DNA of 20,261 bases, taken from NCBI GenBank assembly GCA_009392775.1, contig VFFT01000091.1, positions 1 through 20,261 of the forward strand, written 5' to 3'. The notes beneath the pieces are model-generated. The model ran no database searches, was not told where the DNA came from, and saw nothing but the letters and a program-made list of their open reading frames with translations. Shown one piece after another: positions 8,205 to 15,243 of this stretch. Each line of letters starts with the position of its first letter. Positions within the stretch are counted from its first letter, which is position 1. Both the position numbers and the translations under genes were made by a program. This DNA comes from SAR202 cluster bacterium. GTDB taxonomy: Bacteria; Chloroflexota; Dehalococcoidia; UBA3495.

Positions 8205-9132
8205 CAAACCTAGGCATAACTTCGTGAGCGAATAGTTCTAGTTGATCGGATGGAATTGGATCGGCAAATATTAGGAAAAAATACTTTATGCCATGGTCTA
8301 TATAAGACTGTATCTTACGCGCACACTGCTCAGGAGTGCCAGCGATAGCTCTTTTCAGAGATTCCCTATATTCAGATTCATCCCTTCCCATATTGCGAGC
8401 ATTATCCTTTACCAACTGCTCATACTTAGCCTGATCTTCAGCTATAACGACTGAAGTATTATGAGTAACTTCTATATCCTTAACATCTCTACCGACTTCC
8501 TCACAATATTCAGCCAATATTTGTAACTTGTCGTCATGTTCTGCCAAAGACATACCATTCCCAATATTACACATATCCGCCTGGCGTGCGACAGCTTTCA
8601 ACACATGCTTTTCGCCATGCCCCCCTATAAGTATAGGAGGATGTGGTTTCTGTACTGGCTTAGGGTCATGGTGTGCGTCCGCAACGCCATAATATTTACC
8701 TTGAAAATTGACCGTGTCCTCTGTCCAAAGCTTTCTGATCAAACTAACGGCTTCAGTTAACATGAGAGATCTAATTCTCGTTGATGGAAAATCATAACCT
8801 GACGCAGTATGGTCGGTACGCCCACCGCCGGCACCTATCCCCAGCTCAAGCCTCCCATTGCTTATGACATCTAACGTTGAAGCCATTTTCGCCAATAAAA
8901 CGGGTTCACGATATGTGTTCGCGAGAACCATTGGGATCATGCGAATACGATCTGTAGCAGATGCCAATGCAGAAAGAGTGGTCCAACACTCCAATGTGGG
9001 TATATTGATTAAATCATAGAGGCTAGCAGAGTAATATCCCAAATTATCAGCAGATTGCCACACTCTCAGTAAATCTTGATAGCTGTATTTACCTTGATGG
9101 ATACGAACACAGAACTTTACTTGCTTTTCCAT
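8197..9132 (-). CDS. LLM-class flavin/F420-dependent oxidoreductase
   Basis: The 311-residue protein is a second luciferase-like barrel, clearly diverged from the one at 1454-2410. It opens VKFCVRIHQGKYSYQDLL and has EPVLLAKMASTLDVISNGRLELGIGAGG (about 76-103), then DPKPVQKPHPPILIGGHGEKHV (about 155-176) and a late AGTPEQCARKIQSYIDHGI segment near 270. This is the usual domain order of the family. The substrate is unknown, and FMN versus F420 cannot be decided. AGGGA lies only about 3 nt before the ATG, a tight ribosome-binding site. It lies 74 nt downstream of the GMC oxidoreductase on the same strand. A hairpin at 9153-9179 between them may limit read-through. Confidence 0.87.
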   Translation of the reverse strand: MEKQVKFCVRIHQGKYSYQDLLRVWQSADNLGYYSASLYDLINIPTLECWTTLSALASATDRIRMIPMVLANTYREPVLLAKMASTLDVISNGRLELGIGAGGGRTDHTASGYDFPSTRIRSLMLTEAVSLIRKLWTEDTVNFQGKYYGVADAHHDPKPVQKPHPPILIGGHGEKHVLKAVARQADMCNIGNGMSLAEHDDKLQILAEYCEEVGRDVKDIEVTHNTSVVIAEDQAKYEQLVKDNARNMGRDESEYRESLKRAIAGTPEQCARKIQSYIDHGIKYFFLIFADPIPSDQLELFAHEVMPRFVK

Positions 9133-9152
9133 AATTCCCTACGAGAACATTA

Positions 9153-9179
9153 AGGCTCCGGCCTAATTATCCGGAGCCT
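9153..9179 (-). terminator. Inverted repeat, probable terminator or attenuator after the GMC gene
   Basis: AGGCTCCGG (9153-9161) and CCGGAGCCT (9171-9179) are perfect 9-bp inverted repeats around a 9-base loop. On the minus strand the hairpin follows the GMC stop codon and is trailed by TTAATGTT rather than a clean U-tract. It is therefore a weak intrinsic terminator, or an attenuator between the GMC gene and the downstream LLM gene. Confidence 0.55.
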
Positions 9180-9206
9180 GTATTGAATGACTATTGGGTT
9201 TATCGT

Positions 9207-10754
9207 TTAGTTACCATTTTTTATAAAATCCGCTATCCGCTCTGCTATCATCATAGTCGTCACATTTGTATTTGCCCTGATACAATCTGGCATTATTGAA
9301 GCATCCACTACTCTCATATTCTCAATTCCTTTTAATCGGGCGTACTGATCTACCACTGCCATTGGATCAGAATCAGGACCCATCTTACATGTACCTGAAA
9401 TATGGTGCTGCGTCGTTACTTCCCTAAGCATCCATCGGTCTAGAGCAGAGTCATCCTCAAGGTCCGCATCAGTAGGGGCTATACGCTCTTGGACTATATC
9501 CTGCATGTCTGGATGGTCTTCAAATCCAACACATATTCTTACCATTTCTCTCATACGTTCTCTGTCCCATTCTTCTTGAAGGTAATTGTAATTAAGATCT
9601 GGTTGCTGATAGGGGTCCGCAGAGTTTAACCCAATGTGCCCCGCCCCTAATGCTAGTTGGAGGCCGGCGGTGATGCGAATACCCAGAGGTTTCATACGAT
9701 CACCTCCACGGTCTACTCGCTCAGTAGCAAAGGACTGCATACTCACTTTGATATCATTCCGTAAATCTGATCCGGTTGCCGTATACCGCAGGGTTACCTG
9801 CATCCTAGGAGCCATACCGTCCAAAGGAAATCCTTCCTTAGTTCTCCAGGTAACAGCAACCGAAGGATGGTCTCTGAGATTCTGTCCGACACCTGGGGCG
9901 TCAACCACCTGAGATATATTAGACTTCCCTAACTCTTCAGATGGGCCAATACCGGATAGCATCAGTATATGCGGTGACCCTATGGGACCAGCACTCAGGA
10001 TAACTTCATCACTTTCTACTACGAATGTCTCACCTGAACTTTCAACCTGGACTCCGGACGCTCGGTTACCTTCAAAAATAATTCTATGAACATGACAATC
10101 AGATTTAATTGTCAGATTTAGACGATGTCGCGCCTGATCCAGATATCCCAGGGCGGTGCTCATTCTAATGCCGTTAGGATTATTAAATGGGGTTGGGCCA
10201 ACCCCAGTAGAATCGGGATGATTATGATCAGGACTGTCCGGGAATCCCGCATTTCGGCAGGCATTGTAGAAAGCCACTTGTGCTGGCAACCATTCTTCAC
10301 GCTTAAACCGTCGAGCAATTATGGGGCCATCACTGCCGTGAAAATCGTCCTTGAAATCACTGTCTGTCTCTATTTTTCTGAAATAAGGCATAAGTTTTTG
10401 GAAATTCCATTGATCATTGCCCATATCAGCCCAGGTATCGTAATCTTCAGGAACACCCCTCAGAAATACCTGGCCATTAATGGCGCTTGATCCGCCGGTA
10501 ACTTTTCCTCTAGGTACCAACATATTGTCAGATTCAGGAGTAGGTTTCCCGGTAAATTGCCAGTTATGATCACTGACCATAATGTCAGTCTCTGTAGCGT
10601 ATCCAAACTTTACCTCTTCAGGCAGATGTTCAAAGTTCGGATAGTCAGGTCCAGCTTCCAATAGCAGAACATGGCAACTCGGATCTTCAGTTAAACGTGT
10701 GGCCATAATGGAACCGGCTGACCCAGCACCTATAATAATATAGTCGTATTTCAT
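9207..10754 (-). CDS. GMC-family FAD-dependent oxidoreductase (choline/alcohol dehydrogenase-like)
   Basis: The 515-residue protein shows every GMC hallmark. The FAD dinucleotide-binding motif is IIGAGSAGS (7-15), with E33 ending the second strand. Signature 1 is GKVTGGSSAINGQVFLRG (83-100). Signature 2 is GPIGSPHILMLSGIG (256-270). The C-terminal active site is HHISGTCKMG (450-459) with His451 and Asn497 (NTNVTTMMIAERIADF) as the likely His/Asn pair. It would oxidise a primary alcohol or similar group and reduce FAD; the electron acceptor is not evident. There is no signal peptide, so it is cytoplasmic. AGGAGGTAAGAT directly before the ATG fixes the start. A promoter candidate lies at 10792-10818. 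It is divergent from the cupin-MFS pair. Confidence 0.93.
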   Translation of the reverse strand: MKYDYIIIGAGSAGSIMATRLTEDPSCHVLLLEAGPDYPNFEHLPEEVKFGYATETDIMVSDHNWQFTGKPTPESDNMLVPRGKVTGGSSAINGQVFLRGVPEDYDTWADMGNDQWNFQKLMPYFRKIETDSDFKDDFHGSDGPIIARRFKREEWLPAQVAFYNACRNAGFPDSPDHNHPDSTGVGPTPFNNPNGIRMSTALGYLDQARHRLNLTIKSDCHVHRIIFEGNRASGVQVESSGETFVVESDEVILSAGPIGSPHILMLSGIGPSEELGKSNISQVVDAPGVGQNLRDHPSVAVTWRTKEGFPLDGMAPRMQVTLRYTATGSDLRNDIKVSMQSFATERVDRGGDRMKPLGIRITAGLQLALGAGHIGLNSADPYQQPDLNYNYLQEEWDRERMREMVRICVGFEDHPDMQDIVQERIAPTDADLEDDSALDRWMLREVTTQHHISGTCKMGPDSDPMAVVDQYARLKGIENMRVVDASIMPDCIRANTNVTTMMIAERIADFIKNGN

Positions 10755-10791
10755 ATCTTACCTCCTGAATAGCATGACATTTACAGGGCAT

Positions 10792-10818
10792 ATTATAAGA
10801 GTGATTGAGGACCGTCAA
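10792..10818 (-). promoter_or_regulatory. Candidate promoter for the GMC gene
   Basis: The minus strand has TTGACG (10818-10813) and a perfect TATAAT (10797-10792) with a 15-base spacer. An overlapping TAATAT two bases further on would give the ideal 17. The predicted leader is about 30 nt. Confidence 0.5.
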
Positions 10819-10845
10819 TTACTCCGCAACTTTTCAATTATCACC

Positions 10846-10874
10846 TTGACCTTGCTTCAAAGGGGACAGACAAT
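10846..10874 (+). promoter_or_regulatory. Candidate promoter for the cupin-MFS operon
   Basis: TTGACC (10846-10851), a 17-base spacer and GACAAT (10869-10874) form a sigma70-like promoter. The leader to the ATG at 10912 would be about 31 nt. Its -35 box lies 28 bp from that of the divergent GMC promoter, so one regulator bound between them could act on both. Confidence 0.4.
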
Positions 10875-10911
10875 GGTAGCGAAGTAATCGCACGTAACAA
10901 ATGGAGTAACG

Positions 10912-11277
10912 ATGGCAAACATACTTAGAGTCTATTCAGGTGATGATGGAGAATCCCATATAGAGACGATTGAGCTACCCATGGAACCATTCGTGGACAC
11001 TGAAGGTGCTTATGGAGAAGGAACTCCAGTAGAAAACGGTGGCATAACTTTCAGGGTAGGTCCAGTCGGATACGTACTCGAATGGCACTGTGCTCCTAGG
11101 AGACAATACACCATAACGTTATCAGGTGCTGCCGAGATAGAGGTAGGTGACGGTACCAAGCAACAAGTGGGACCTGGTGATGTTCTGCTAGCTGAAGATC
11201 TTACCGGTAAGGGGCATATTACGCGCGTAGTAGGCAATGAACCCAGGTTCTACGCTGTAGTTCCACTGAATGACTAA
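10912..11277 (+). CDS. Small cupin-domain protein
   Basis: The 121-residue protein has a single cupin-like beta-barrel. A first motif region VLEWHCAPRRQYTITLSGAAEIEVGDG runs 55-81 and a second PGDVLLAEDLTGKGH runs 88-102. The classical HxH/E metal site is replaced: H59-C60-A61, then R63-R64-Q65. His102 remains in the second motif. It may bind metal differently or act as a ligand-binding rather than catalytic cupin. ATGGAGTAACG precedes the ATG (GGAG, 5-nt spacing). The stop is 2 nt before the MFS start, so the two are co-translated and the cupin may act on, or sense, the transported compound. It is cytoplasmic. Confidence 0.8.
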   Translation: MANILRVYSGDDGESHIETIELPMEPFVDTEGAYGEGTPVENGGITFRVGPVGYVLEWHCAPRRQYTITLSGAAEIEVGDGTKQQVGPGDVLLAEDLTGKGHITRVVGNEPRFYAVVPLND

Positions 11278-11279
11278 TA

Positions 11280-12551
11280 ATGTCAGCTAATACTGACACT
11301 GGACCCGCATCAGCTCGATTTTTTTACGGGTGGCTAGTATTAATCGCGGCTTCTATCCAAGGTTTCCTGGGTGTAGGAATGGTTATAAGTGGCTTCCTCG
11401 TATTTTTCCTGCCCATCCAGTCCGACATAGATATCAATGCTGCCTCAATGTCTCTGGTAATCGGGCTCGCCTGGGCAGTAAGTGGAGTAGTCGCAGTACC
11501 TGCTGGTTGGGTGTCTGACAAGTTCGGAACCCGTAAATTAGTACTGTACGGAGGTGTAATTACAGGTCTGGGATTGATTATGCTTTCGTATTCCCAGTCC
11601 TACTGGCACCTATTATTATTTTATTCAGGGATAGTTTCAGTCGGTCGAGTTGGAGCTCTGAGCCCCACACTATTAACCGTTGTAAACCAATGGTTTGTCA
11701 GGCGTAAACCACTAGCAATGGCCGTGTTAAGCACATCATTTGTGGCCGGAGCAGCCAGCGTAGTACCTATTCTAGCCATTGGTAACACACAGATTGGATG
11801 GCGACTGACAATACTATCTTGCGGGGTAATATTCGCAATAGTATCGGTAATCGTCGCTGCAGTACTCCGTAATAAACCAGAAGATATGGGTTTATTCCCC
11901 GATGGCGACTCCGTAAGCTCTGAAGCAGATAGGCCCGTATCCCCTCTTACGACCAATGAACCTCAATATACCGTCCGTCAGGCTTTGATGACCCAGGCTT
12001 TCTGGCTTCTACTAATAGGATTAGTTGTCAGAGTATCAGTAGCTGACGGAGTGATAATCCACCAGATACCAATGCTGGTGTGGAGAGGCATCGAAGAACA
12101 AACCGCAGCCTATTACCTTTCTTTCATGTTCCTTATTGCAATACCACTTAGATTCGGTCTTGGAATCATGGGAGGATACGTGTCCATAAGGCTCATACTA
12201 TTCACTGGGATGGCGGTTGGATCAATTGCCACAGCCCTAATGTATATGATTGCAGGTACAGAAATCGCCATAGTCTTTGTACTGGGATTAGCGATAGTAG
12301 AAGGTATTGCCACCACAAATTGGCTCGCAGTGGGACAATATTTTGGGAGGCGGCACTTTGGCACGCTCGTTGGAATCATGACCATAAGCCACTGCTTTGG
12401 ATCACTAATATTCCCATATATAAGCGGATGGATATTTGACGCAACTCAAAGTTACGATCTAGTTCTACTCATTACAGCACCTTTGTTCATGTTCGGAGGT
12501 CTTGCATTCCTGATGGCAAAAAAACCAGTATGGAACCGACAAGAGAGATAA
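11280..12551 (+). CDS. Major facilitator superfamily transporter (OFA/monocarboxylate-like)
   Basis: The 423-residue protein has about 12 hydrophobic segments, the first from about residue 16 (FYGWLVLIAASIQGFLG) and the last ending near 415. The loop between segments 2 and 3 carries the MFS motif GWVSDKFGTRK (76-86). A long polar loop between segments 6 and 7 (about residues 200-230) is typical. The N-terminal FYGW-LV and the VNQWFVRRKPLAMA segment (136-149) resemble oxalate/formate-antiporter-type and monocarboxylate transporters. An organic acid substrate is therefore plausible but not proven. The protein is in the inner membrane. The ATG overlaps the second of two consecutive TAA codons after the cupin gene, so the pair is an operon. 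Confidence 0.88.
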   Translation: MSANTDTGPASARFFYGWLVLIAASIQGFLGVGMVISGFLVFFLPIQSDIDINAASMSLVIGLAWAVSGVVAVPAGWVSDKFGTRKLVLYGGVITGLGLIMLSYSQSYWHLLLFYSGIVSVGRVGALSPTLLTVVNQWFVRRKPLAMAVLSTSFVAGAASVVPILAIGNTQIGWRLTILSCGVIFAIVSVIVAAVLRNKPEDMGLFPDGDSVSSEADRPVSPLTTNEPQYTVRQALMTQAFWLLLIGLVVRVSVADGVIIHQIPMLVWRGIEEQTAAYYLSFMFLIAIPLRFGLGIMGGYVSIRLILFTGMAVGSIATALMYMIAGTEIAIVFVLGLAIVEGIATTNWLAVGQYFGRRHFGTLVGIMTISHCFGSLIFPYISGWIFDATQSYDLVLLITAPLFMFGGLAFLMAKKPVWNRQER

Positions 12552-12637
12552 CCATTTATATCTAATAAACATCTCACCAATATACTAGACCAATTTTTTC
12601 GGTCAGAGTACACTTAGAATAAGGTCAAAACAGTACT

Positions 12638-12712
12638 GCCGGTGTAGCTCAGTGGTAGAGCAACGCTTTCGTAAAGCGTAGGTCAAGGGTTCGACTCCCT
12701 TCACCGGCTCCA
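12638..12712 (+). tRNA. tRNA-Thr (anticodon CGT), CCA encoded
   Basis: The cloverleaf folds fully. The acceptor arms are GCCGGTG (12638-12644) and CACCGGC (12702-12708). The D arm is GCTC-AGTGGTA-GAGC. The anticodon arm is ACGCT-TTCGTAA-AGCGT with CGT at 12670-12672. The T arm is AAGGG-TTCGACT-CCCTT. The discriminator is T12709 and the CCA is encoded at 12710-12712. Anticodon CGT reads the Thr codon ACG. A TAGAAT box at 12615-12620 could be its -10. Confidence 0.95.
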
Positions 12713-12810
12713 CTCTATTGTTATTCGCCAGAACTCATAAAACAGAGTGCAAATCTTCAAATCGTTTCGCCCTTACCTGTAGTGTTAATAACCTATCGGA
12801 GAAATACCTA

Positions 12811-13464
12811 ATGTTGATACGCAATATTTTCCTATTAACTACACTGTGTTTAATATTTTCCACGATGAGCTGCAGTTCAGATACCTCCTCCGAATACCCA
12901 TCAAATGATTACGACAGACCTGAACGTAATATGGACCGGGAAAACCGAGAAGACGAAAAGCAACGTCGCGACGGTGAGCGTGCTGGTCGAGAAGAAGAAA
13001 GACAACGCAGGGAAGCCGAATACAAGAAAAACCGAGAGAGCGGTGAACACCGTGGTCAACAACGTCATGATCGAGATCAGAAAGAACACGAATTTGAAAG
13101 TAAACCTCCCAGGGATATGAAGATGGCGGCCAAAGAACTAGGGATTTCCCCTGAAGCCCTTCGGAAAGCCCTTGGTGGACCACCTCCAGAGATACAACAG
13201 GGAGCAAAGAAACTTGGTATCAGTGAAGAAAGACTTCTGGATGCCCTTGGCATACGAGAACATCCAGAGGGGCATAAGGGCCCCCGTGACAATAATCCCC
13301 TAAAAATAGCAGCAGACAAATTAGGAGTGGACTTCAAAGAATTTCAGAATGCCCTTGGTGGACCACCTCCAGATGTTGAAGCTGCCTCAGAAAAACTTGG
13401 CATAGATGTAGATAAAATAAGAGAAGCCATGGCTGCCCCCCCGAAGAAGAGGAAAAGTCCCTGA
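12811..13464 (+). CDS. Putative lipoprotein with charged linker and four LGI-AL-type repeats
   Basis: The protein has 217 residues from the chosen ATG, which follows GGAG by 9 nt and exposes a secretion signal: MLIRN, a hydrophobic stretch 6-17, then STMSC with Cys21 as likely lipid-attachment site. The open frame extends upstream to 12718, but that would bury the signal. Residues 31-103 are very rich in Arg, Glu, Asp and Lys, probably an extended or helical linker. Residues 104-211 hold four helical repeats built on AAKELGI---L-KALGGPPP (about 104-127, 128-149, 163-187, 188-211). The DNA for two GGPPP joints is an identical 23-mer. It is probably anchored on the outer face of the membrane. 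The function is unknown; similar LGI-EAL-ALG repeat tracts occur in other extracytoplasmic proteins, a recollection I cannot verify here. Confidence 0.7.
   Translation: MLIRNIFLLTTLCLIFSTMSCSSDTSSEYPSNDYDRPERNMDRENREDEKQRRDGERAGREEERQRREAEYKKNRESGEHRGQQRHDRDQKEHEFESKPPRDMKMAAKELGISPEALRKALGGPPPEIQQGAKKLGISEERLLDALGIREHPEGHKGPRDNNPLKIAADKLGVDFKEFQNALGGPPPDVEAASEKLGIDVDKIREAMAAPPKKRKSP
13168..13190 (+). repeat. 23-bp direct repeat, copy 1 (within lipoprotein gene)
   Basis: GCCCTTGGTGGACCACCTCC followed by AGA is identical to 13351-13373. Both encode the ALGGPPP joint of the protein repeats and lie 183 bp apart in the same frame. They suggest internal duplication or recent homogenisation. Confidence 0.85.
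13351..13373 (+). repeat. 23-bp direct repeat, copy 2 (within lipoprotein gene)
   Basis: This is an exact copy of 13168-13190 at the third protein repeat. The flanking sequence diverges at once. Confidence 0.85.
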
Positions 13465-13495
13465 CTAAGGATCTGTTAGACAGAACCATTAACTA

Positions 13496-14596
13496 TTACA
13501 GATAATCGTTTACAGAGCCAACGGGTGTCCCATCTTTCAGCCCGATCTGTCTGGTGACACTCATGTTGTATGCCGCTGATAAAACGGCACTCATGTGCCT
13601 ACCATATCCACCAGCGACTACAATAATAATATTGTCAGGGCGAGGAACGATTGGCATCATTGCCTCATCGTCGTTAGTGTCAACAAAGTCAGGCAATTTC
13701 ACAGTGCCCCAGCCACCACCTTCCCTAAGGTCCCCGACCTTGTTCTGTGCCCGATCAAACAGGAATTGTTTGACCATGCTTTTTGACCAATCACGTTCCT
13801 GCAGCCAGAAGGCAGCTTCAGCGGTAAGAACCATCATCTGCTCACCCTCAATACCGCTTCGGTAAACTCCATTAGCACCTAGGTGCCGCATAGCAGAAGC
13901 GCCGCTTTCCAAATACCTCTCGGGGGTCTTACTTACCAGGTCATTAACGTTATGAGGAGCCTCAGTACAGAACACCGTTACAGAACTAGTGCCCGGTTCA
14001 AAGCCTCTCTCCACATGCAATGATTCCCATGGGCTTTCTTCTTCGTCTTCCCCAATACAGTACGAATATTTACCTGGATGGCCATGAGTAGCCATATCTG
14101 TAATACCAGGTATACCGCCGCCAATATTGGTACATATTAACCTGACCGCCCTGCCTATGGTAGCGTTCGCACGCCAGCCTTGCCCAAATACGTTCTGCCT
14201 ACAATTCACTTCCAGCTCATTGCGCATTGGCCCGTTAATTATCACAAGGTGAGCGCCGGGATGAGTCGTTGTTTGACGTCCATAGAGATTGTATTGTGGC
14301 TCAACCATCGCCGATATGGCAGTAATAACTACTGGCAGATATTCTGGCTTGCAGCCTGCCATAACTGAATTGATAGCAATTTTTTCTACAGTAGCTTGCC
14401 CCTGTCTGGGTTCCACTATGGAAATGACTTCACTAGGATCGCGGTCCGTGAAGCGAAGCATAGCCTCTACCAGATCCTGCGTGGGGGGTATTATTGGAAG
14501 CCCATCAGTCCACCCAGCATCGTAGAAATGCTCATATATCTCGTACGCAGAGTCATTTAAATCTAATTGCTTGGCAGCAGGGCCTTGATTCCGCAT
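13496..14596 (-). CDS. Conserved protein of unknown function, probable partner of the UGSC selenoprotein
   Basis: The 366-residue soluble protein has no signal peptide or membrane segment. Near the N-terminus is a distinctive AGWTDGLPIIPPT block (27-39), followed by EKIAINSVMAGCKPEYLPVV (about 71-90), which I recognise from a conserved but uncharacterised bacterial family. Further conserved-looking parts are NCRQNVFGQGWRANATIGRA (about 130-149), a glycine-rich GGGIPG, THGHPGKYSYCIGEDEEESPW and, late, IIVVAGGYGRHMS. Single cysteines fall in several of these blocks, possibly redox relevant. It begins 14 nt after the selenoprotein's stop codon, with AGGA in the gap, so the two are one operon. 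The operon context suggests it works with the selenoprotein, as substrate-binding or catalytic subunit. No reaction is assigned. Confidence 0.75.
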   Translation of the reverse strand: MRNQGPAAKQLDLNDSAYEIYEHFYDAGWTDGLPIIPPTQDLVEAMLRFTDRDPSEVISIVEPRQGQATVEKIAINSVMAGCKPEYLPVVITAISAMVEPQYNLYGRQTTTHPGAHLVIINGPMRNELEVNCRQNVFGQGWRANATIGRAVRLICTNIGGGIPGITDMATHGHPGKYSYCIGEDEEESPWESLHVERGFEPGTSSVTVFCTEAPHNVNDLVSKTPERYLESGASAMRHLGANGVYRSGIEGEQMMVLTAEAAFWLQERDWSKSMVKQFLFDRAQNKVGDLREGGGWGTVKLPDFVDTNDDEAMMPIVPRPDNIIIVVAGGYGRHMSAVLSAAYNMSVTRQIGLKDGTPVGSVNDYL

Positions 14597-14610
14597 TTCC
14601 GGCGCGTCCT

Positions 14611-15144
14611 TTACGCGTCCAGCAGTGCCTGTACCAACTCACTGTAATGAGAGGAAACATCAGCACGTATCTTATCTTCTGGTTGCGCAGATACTGGGTG
14701 TTGAATTATCACTATGGGAAGATTCGGCATCTTCTGGAGTCTAGTAAGGCGTTTTCCATATTCTGCGAACGAATGAGTCACTATGGCAACCGTCGGTATG
14801 CCAATTCTCTCTAGACTCATGCAATCGTGGACACTCCACGACGTACAGGATCCTCAATCACCAGTCGCGGTGATCAATGCATCTACTTCTTCAATCAACT
14901 GTTCTTTTATGTCAGGGGTCATGCCACTGACACTTTGTTTACGGTAATGACGAACGTCGATATTTGGAAACTGCTCGCTAAGCTGTTCTTCTATCTGGTT
15001 TAAAATGACGTCTGTACGGTCTTTTGTATTATTGAGGAGACCCACAACTTTCCCATCGAAAGTATTAAGCCTGTTAGCAAGATCATCACTTCCCACTTGA
15101 TCATCTGCAGTGGGATCGAACACTTTTATCTTCTGTGCAATCAT
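14611..15144 (-). CDS. UGSC-family selenoprotein, in-frame TGA read as selenocysteine
   Basis: Two frames in phase, 96 codons (15144-14857) and 80 codons (14853-14614), are joined by a TGA at 14856-14854. Read through, the protein has 177 residues with ALITATGD-U97-G-S-C100-TSWSVHDC at the junction. U-G-S-C is the defining motif of the UGSC seleno/Cys protein family, a UxxC redox pair after a beta strand. The following LERIGIPTVAIVTHSF recalls the same region of glycine-reductase-type selenoproteins (from memory). A hairpin at 14825-14841 fits a bacterial SECIS. AAGGAG with 6-nt spacing precedes the ATG at 15144. The Met at 14820 (residue 109) would be a false start, since it drops the motif. 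It is probably a cytoplasmic redox enzyme or subunit. A sequencing error changing a Cys codon to TGA is the main alternative. The organism must also have selA, selB, selC and selD elsewhere. Confidence 0.88.
14825..14841 (-). promoter_or_regulatory. Candidate bacterial SECIS hairpin of the UGSC selenoprotein mRNA
   Basis: On the minus strand TCGTGGA (14841-14835), loop GTG (14834-14832) and TCCACGA (14831-14825) form a perfect 7-bp stem, with a possible further G-U pair. The loop starts 20 nt after the TGA, inside the roughly 16-37 nt window known for bacterial SECIS elements. It begins with G and contains U, as the loop consensus asks. It lies inside the coding region, as required for SelB-dependent decoding. 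Confidence 0.75.
14854..14856 (-). other. Selenocysteine (TGA) codon, residue 97
   Basis: TGA lies in frame between GAT (Asp96) and GGA-TCC-TGT (Gly-Ser-Cys). Open frame and family-like sequence continue on both sides. Confidence 0.85.
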
Positions 15145-15243
15145 GATTCACTCCTTCCTAATTGCGATATTCGGGAGGCATATTCACAGCGCTAGACTAA
15201 CACATCTAACTAGAAGGTAACAATAATACCTTGAACCCAGCTT

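Noticed and set aside
12589..12605. GACC-AATTTTTTC-GGTC inverted repeat between the MFS gene and the tRNA
   Set aside because: A 4-bp stem with the T-run in the loop rather than after the stem does not look like a terminator.
12718..12810. N-terminal extension of the lipoprotein gene to 12718
   Set aside because: It begins 6 bp after the tRNA, has no ribosome-binding site, and would bury a good secretion signal that begins at 12811.
14611..14820. Separate 69-residue protein starting at Met 14820
   Set aside because: It is the C-terminal part of the selenoprotein after the TGA; it starts after the UGSC motif and has no ribosome-binding site of its own.
15214..15232. AAGGTA / TACCTT hairpin after the adaptor gene
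   Set aside because: There are only 6 A/T-rich pairs and no U-tract; too weak to call a terminator.
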